Assembly: GCF_005048155.1 (NCBI RefSeq)
Contig: NZ_SUMB01000010.1
Span: forward strand, 310,001 to 374,000
Source: Streptomyces piniterrae
Lineage (GTDB): Bacteria; Actinomycetota; Actinomycetes; Streptomycetales; Streptomycetaceae
Direction of reading: 5' to 3'
DNA length: 64,000 nucleotides
The stretch's first letter is position 1, and every line of letters starts with the position of its first letter. The notes below the pieces were generated by a model, which had not been told where the DNA came from, ran no database searches, and worked only from the letters and a program-made list of their open reading frames with translations. Made by a program: the position numbers and the translations under genes. Below are positions 60,269-64,000 of the stretch, in pieces.

Positions 60269-60763
60269 CTATCTCGTTCCCCAGGTGTAGGTCTGCTTCC
60301 GGAGCTTGAGGTAAACGAAGCTCTCGGTGGATCGGACGCCGGGCAGCGTGCGGATCCGCTTGTTGATCATTTCCAGGAGGTGATCGTCGTCCTCGCAGAC
60401 GATCTCGATGATGAGATCGAAGGAGCCTGCGGTCATGACGACGTATTCGACTTCTTCCATGGTCGTCAGGGCGTCGGCCACGGGATCGAGGTCGCCCTCG
60501 ACGTTGATGCCGACCATTGCCTGTCGCCGGAAACCGACCGTGAGGGGGTCGGTGACGGCGACGATCTGCATCACGCCTTGGTCGAGCAGTTTCTGTACGC
60601 GCTGCCGTACCGCCGCCTCGGACAGGCCCACGGCCTTGCCGATCGCGGCGTACGGACGGCGTCCGTCTTCCTGGAGCTGCTCGATGATCGCCAGGGAGAC
60701 GGAGTCGATCGACGGAGTGCCGGTTCTGTCATGACTGTTACGAGGAGGCGCCACGTCATTCAC
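60269..60763 (-). CDS. Lrp/AsnC-family transcriptional regulator
   Basis: The 164-aa protein has an N-terminal HTH (IDSVSLAIIEQLQEDGRRPYAAIGKAVGLSEAAVRQRVQKLLDQGV, about 19-64) and a C-terminal RAM domain with GINVEGDLDPVADAL and VMTAGSFDLIIEIVCEDDDHLLEMI. It probably senses an amino compound and controls the divergent aldehyde dehydrogenase and its own operon. GTG at 60763 is used; GAGG lies about 10 bp upstream. The stop is 2 bp before the aminotransferase start. Confidence 0.9.
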   Translation of the reverse strand: MNDVAPPRNSHDRTGTPSIDSVSLAIIEQLQEDGRRPYAAIGKAVGLSEAAVRQRVQKLLDQGVMQIVAVTDPLTVGFRRQAMVGINVEGDLDPVADALTTMEEVEYVVMTAGSFDLIIEIVCEDDDHLLEMINKRIRTLPGVRSTESFVYLKLRKQTYTWGTR

Positions 60764-60933
60764 TGTGCACGAGCCTCGTCAGTATGGCAACCCCAAATCA
60801 ATGAAATCAGTCGTGTCGCGATCAGAATTTCACCGATTCCGTTGTTCGTGGGGGGTGGGTGTGTTGAAAACGTCGAGTTCATGGCTAGGCTGGGTGTCTC
60901 AACCACCGGACATCTGACTGAAGGGGGCGCACA
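60764..60933. promoter_or_regulatory. Divergent promoter region of the polyamine genes
   Basis: For the plus-strand aldehyde dehydrogenase, TTGAAA (60864-60869), 16 bp, TAGGCT (60886-60891) is a likely promoter. Between the genes, AAATCAATGAAATCAG and TCAGAATTTCACCGATT form an A/T-rich imperfect dyad of the kind bound by Lrp proteins. Confidence 0.55.
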
Positions 60934-62388
60934 GTGACCACCGCACTGCGTCGTCTGCGCAACTACATCGACGGGGAGTTCCGGGACGCCGCCGACGGCC
61001 GGACCACGGAGGTGGTCAACCCCGCGACAGGTGAGGCCTACGCCACCGCCCCTCTGTCGGCCGCCGCCGACGTGGACGCGGCCATGGCCGCCGCCGAGGC
61101 CGCCTTCCCCGCCTGGCGCGACCTGATCCCGGCCGAGCGCCAGAAGGTCCTGCTCAAGATCGCCGACCGCTTCGAGGAGCGTGCCGAGGAACTGATCGCC
61201 GCCGAGTCCGAGAACTGCGGCAAGCCGATCGCCCTCGTACGCTCCGAGGAAATCCCGCCGATGGTGGACCAGATCCGCTTCTTCGCGGGCGCCGCCCGGA
61301 TGCTGGAGGGCCGCTCGGCCGGCGAGTACATGGACGGCTTCACCTCCATCATCCGGCGTGAGCCGGTCGGCGTCTGCGCCCAGGTCGCACCCTGGAACTA
61401 CCCGATGATGATGGCCGTGTGGAAGTTCGCGCCGGCCCTGGCCGCGGGCAACACCGTCGTCATCAAGCCGTCCGACACCACCCCCGCCTCGACGGTGCTC
61501 ATCGCCGACATCATCGGCAGCGTGCTGGACGAACTCGGCCACTCCCGCGGCGTGTTCAACGTCATCTGCGGTGACCGCGAGACCGGCCGCCTGATGGTCG
61601 AGCACAAGGTCCCCGCGATGGCCTCGATCACCGGCTCGGTCCGTGCCGGTATGCAGGTCGCCGAGTCCGCGTCCAAGGACCTGAAGCGGGTCCACCTGGA
61701 ACTGGGCGGCAAGGCGCCGGTCGTCGTCTTCGAGGACACCGACATCGCCAAGGCCGTCGAGGACATCTCGGTCGCCGGTTACTTCAACGCCGGCCAGGAC
61801 TGTACGGCCGCCACCCGGGTGCTCGTCCAGGACTCCATCCACGACGAGTTCGTCGCCGCGCTGGCCAAGGCCGCCGCGGAGACCAAGACCGGTGCGGTCG
61901 ACGACGAGGACGTGCTGTACGGCCCGCTCAACAACGCCAACCAGCTCAAGCAGGTCAAGGGCTTCATCGAGCGGCTGCCCGCACACGCCAAGATCGAGGC
62001 CGGCGGCGAGCAGGTCGGCGAGAAGGGCTACTTCTTCGCCCCGACCGTCGTCTCGGGCCTCAAGCAGGAGGACGAGATCGTCCAGCAGGAGGTCTTCGGC
62101 CCGGTCATCACCGTCCAGTCCTTCAGCGACGAGAAGCAGGCGGTGGAGTGGGCCAACGGCGTCGAGTACGCCCTGGCGTCCTCGGTGTGGACGAAGGACC
62201 ACGCCCGCGCCATGCGGATGTCCAAGAGCCTCGACTTCGGCTGCGTCTGGATCAACACCCACATCCCGCTGGTCGCCGAGATGCCGCACGGCGGATTCAA
62301 GAAGTCCGGCTACGGCAAGGACCTTTCGGCCTACGGCTTCGACGACTACACCCGCATCAAGCACGTGATGACCTCGCTGGACGGCTGA
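60934..62388 (+). CDS. Aldehyde dehydrogenase, aminobutyraldehyde type
   Basis: The 484-aa NAD(P)-dependent enzyme has the oxyanion region, the Glu of LELGGK (Glu256) and the catalytic Cys290 in NAGQDCTAATR. PWNYPMMMAVWKFAPALAAGNTVVIKPS (about 153-180) binds the cofactor. It resembles gamma-aminobutyraldehyde dehydrogenases. With the divergent aminotransferase it can take putrescine to GABA (transamination then oxidation). GTG at 60934 has an AAGGGGG site. S. coelicolor SCO5657 is the equivalent and is linked to polyamine use. Confidence 0.88.
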   Translation: MTTALRRLRNYIDGEFRDAADGRTTEVVNPATGEAYATAPLSAAADVDAAMAAAEAAFPAWRDLIPAERQKVLLKIADRFEERAEELIAAESENCGKPIALVRSEEIPPMVDQIRFFAGAARMLEGRSAGEYMDGFTSIIRREPVGVCAQVAPWNYPMMMAVWKFAPALAAGNTVVIKPSDTTPASTVLIADIIGSVLDELGHSRGVFNVICGDRETGRLMVEHKVPAMASITGSVRAGMQVAESASKDLKRVHLELGGKAPVVVFEDTDIAKAVEDISVAGYFNAGQDCTAATRVLVQDSIHDEFVAALAKAAAETKTGAVDDEDVLYGPLNNANQLKQVKGFIERLPAHAKIEAGGEQVGEKGYFFAPTVVSGLKQEDEIVQQEVFGPVITVQSFSDEKQAVEWANGVEYALASSVWTKDHARAMRMSKSLDFGCVWINTHIPLVAEMPHGGFKKSGYGKDLSAYGFDDYTRIKHVMTSLDG

Positions 62389-62405
62389 GCCGCAAGGGTC
62401 CCCGT

Positions 62406-62455
62406 AAGGCGAACCCGTAAGGCGGATCCGAAGGCGAACTCGTAACGCGGATCCG
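62406..62455. repeat. 25-bp tandem duplication
   Basis: Two 25-bp units, 62406-62430 and 62431-62455, begin AAGGCGAAC and end GCGGATCCG with two differences between them. They lie 18 bp after the aldehyde dehydrogenase stop. Confidence 0.85.
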
Positions 62456-62570
62456 GGGGTTCACACCGTCGGGCGGCGCGGACCGCTCGACACACCGTCG
62501 CGGGCGGAGGCCCGGCAACTGACGATCTGTCTCTTGCCGCCTCCGCCCGCGGCACGTGAGAGTGCCGACC

Positions 62571-63752
62571 ATGGCTGATCTTTCGCGGCGTTCGCTGCTC
62601 CGGGGCATGGGCGGAATCGGTTCGGCGGGGGCGCTGGCCGCCGTGGCCGGCTGCGGGGTGCCGCCCGCGTACGTCGAGGCCGCGGACCGCGCCGCCGGGG
62701 ACCGCTCGGACCGGGACCGGAAGCTCGTCTTCGCCAACTGGCCGCTCTACATCGACGTCGACGACCACGACGCACAGCGCCGGCCCACCCTGGACGCGTT
62801 CCGGCGGCGCACCGGTATCTCCGTCACCTACACCGAGGAGATCAACGACAACGACGAGTTCTTCGGGAAGATCAGCCCCGCGCTGATGAACCACCAGCCC
62901 ACCGGCCGCGACCTGATCGTCATCAGCGACTGGATGTGCGCCCGGTTCGTCCGGCTGGGCTGGGTCCAGGAGATGGACCGGGCGGCCCAGCCCCATGTCA
63001 CCGAGAACCTCGATCCGCTGCTGCTCTCCCCGCACTTCGACCCCGGCCGCAGGCACTCCGTGCCCTGGCAGTCCGGGATCACCGGCATCGCGTACAACCG
63101 CAAGAAGCTCGGCCGGGAGATCCGGCACACCGCCGACCTGTGGAAAGACGATCTGCGCGGCCGGGTCAGCCTGCTCTCCGGCCTCGACGAGGCGTTCGCG
63201 ATGCTGATGCAGGGCGACGGCGTGGACATCACCCGCTGGACCGCCGACGACTTCCACCGGATGACCGACCGGGTGCGCGCCCTCGTCCGCAAGGGGCACA
63301 TCCGGCGGTTCACCGGCAACGACTACATCAAGGACCTGGACTCCGGTGACGTGCTCGCCGCACAGGCCTACTCCGGCGATGTGATCCAACTCCAGGCGGA
63401 CAACCCCGACATCGAGTTCGTGGTGCCGGAGGAAGGCGCCGAGCTGTGGGCGGAGAGCCTGATGATCCCCGACCTCGCGGATCACAAGCGCAACGCGGAG
63501 CGGCTGATCGACTACTACTACCGGCCGGAGGTCGCCGCGGACCTGGCCGCCTGGGTCAACTACGTCTGCCCCGTTCCCGCCGCGCGCGACATCCTCGCCT
63601 CCTCCAAGGACAAGGAACGCGCCGCACTCGCCGAGGATCCGCTGATCTTCCCCGACGACGCGATACGCAAGCGGCTGGCGATCGCCCGGGACATCACGTC
63701 CAAGGAGCGGGCGGGGTTCGCCAAGGAGTGGAACGGGATCGTGGGGTTGTAG
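62571..63752 (+). CDS. PotD-like Tat-dependent substrate-binding lipoprotein
   Basis: The 393-aa protein has a twin-arginine signal (SRRSLLRGMGG, Arg6-Arg7) and a lipobox VAGC with Cys28, so it is exported folded and anchored. The mature part matches spermidine/putrescine-binding proteins: LVFANWPLYIDV, RTGISVTYTEEINDNDEFFGKI, VPWQSGITGIAYNRKKLG and YYYRPEVAADLAAWVNYVCPV. It probably supplies a polyamine to an ABC transporter encoded beyond the window. ATG at 62571 was chosen for the Tat motif; GTG at 62556 adds five residues. Confidence 0.87.
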   Translation: MADLSRRSLLRGMGGIGSAGALAAVAGCGVPPAYVEAADRAAGDRSDRDRKLVFANWPLYIDVDDHDAQRRPTLDAFRRRTGISVTYTEEINDNDEFFGKISPALMNHQPTGRDLIVISDWMCARFVRLGWVQEMDRAAQPHVTENLDPLLLSPHFDPGRRHSVPWQSGITGIAYNRKKLGREIRHTADLWKDDLRGRVSLLSGLDEAFAMLMQGDGVDITRWTADDFHRMTDRVRALVRKGHIRRFTGNDYIKDLDSGDVLAAQAYSGDVIQLQADNPDIEFVVPEEGAELWAESLMIPDLADHKRNAERLIDYYYRPEVAADLAAWVNYVCPVPAARDILASSKDKERAALAEDPLIFPDDAIRKRLAIARDITSKERAGFAKEWNGIVGL

Positions 63753-63809
63753 GGGGTGGCGCTGTACGGGGTGGGGCTCGCCGTGAGGTGGGGCTCGCCG
63801 TGGGGGCCG

Positions 63810-64000
63810 TCAGAGGTGCGTGGTGCCTGGTACGGCGCGTCGCCGGACCAGCAGACCGCCCAGCGGGGTGCGCCGGTGCAGGACGGCTCGTCCGGCGCGG
63901 ACCGAGGTGATCAGGCCCGCGCCGCGCAGTGCCGCGGTGTGGGTGGAGGCGGTCGCATTGCTGACGCGCAGCCGCCGGGCGAGTTCGCTGGTGCTGTGCT
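63810..64000 (-). CDS. ArsR-type winged-helix regulator, C-terminal part
   Basis: The last 63 codons of a minus-strand gene enter the window; its start lies beyond 64000. Translation shows HSTSELARRLRVSNATASTH (helix-turn-helix) followed by TAALRGAGLITSVRAGRAVLHRRTPLG, the recognition helix and wing of ArsR-family regulators, then a short basic tail ending at TGA (63812-63810). Metal-binding Cys residues are not present in this part. It is too short to appear as a long open frame but is clear on inspection. Confidence 0.8.
   Translation of the reverse strand, partial: HSTSELARRLRVSNATASTHTAALRGAGLITSVRAGRAVLHRRTPLGGLLVRRRAVPGTTHL

Noticed and set aside
63446..63910. Plus-strand frame at the window end
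   Set aside because: It overlaps the PotD-like gene in another frame and is Arg/Gly-rich; the real gene at the end is the minus-strand ArsR-type regulator.

Overview
The window is a high-GC chromosomal segment of a Streptomyces or close relative. The evidence is strong G/C bias at third codon positions, many GTG and TTG starts, and Streptomyces developmental genes (nsdA, whiG). The gene order is also the familiar actinobacterial one: mutM, acyP, smc, glcP, ftsY, nsdA, amtB-glnK-glnD, ffh, rpsP, rimM, trmD, rplS, four signal peptidases, dprA, whiG, rpsB-tsf-pyrH-frr-cdsA-rlmN. Most of it is core genome. Gene-family names come from recognising the proteins by eye; no database search was run.

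Region by region. (1) 1-6.9 kb: the 3' end of mutM, a CAP/SCP-domain secreted protein, acylphosphatase, a 67-aa coiled-coil protein, and smc, whose hinge carries a large low-complexity insertion with a 24-bp tandem repeat. (2) 6.9-12.1 kb: a glucose permease (glcP) behind a dense regulatory region, an NCS1 permease and ftsY, separated by strong hairpin terminators. (3) 12.2-21.3 kb: a small prim-pol-like protein, nsdA, the nitrogen operon amtB-glnK-glnD with a GlnR-like box, and ffh, followed by 29/30-bp tandem repeats. (4) 21.5-28.1 kb: the most distinctive segment. It is a compact minus-strand operon of six genes corresponding to the uncharacterised Escherichia coli yhf cluster (PRD domain, YhfU, YhfT, Php, YhfS, YhfX), followed upstream by a methyltransferase gene.

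(5) 28.7-42.5 kb: an HExxH/zinc-ribbon protein, rpsP-khpA, rimM-trmD, rplS, four tandem type I signal peptidases, a Nudix hydrolase, a DUF2469 protein, yraN-comM-dprA, whiG and a TetR regulator. (6) 42.6-50.2 kb: a divergent M23-family protein with a repeat-rich upstream region, then the translation and lipid block rpsB-tsf-pyrH-frr-cdsA-rlmN. (7) 50.2-54.3 kb: a TPP riboswitch controlling a three-gene thiamine ABC transporter. (8) 54.4-58.7 kb: a DMT-type membrane protein, a LOG-like protein and a two-gene ABC exporter, all on the minus strand. (9) 58.9-63.8 kb: a polyamine/GABA-type catabolic and binding locus (class III aminotransferase, Lrp/AsnC regulator, aldehyde dehydrogenase, PotD-like Tat lipoprotein). 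The window ends inside an ArsR-type regulator on the minus strand.

The yhf-like operon is the best candidate for an undescribed system. It combines two PLP enzymes of different folds, a phosphotriesterase-like metalloenzyme, a polytopic membrane protein, a small cytoplasmic partner and a PRD sensor. This looks like an uptake-and-catabolism module for an unknown amino-containing substrate. No tRNA, rRNA, CRISPR array, insertion sequence or phage gene was seen.
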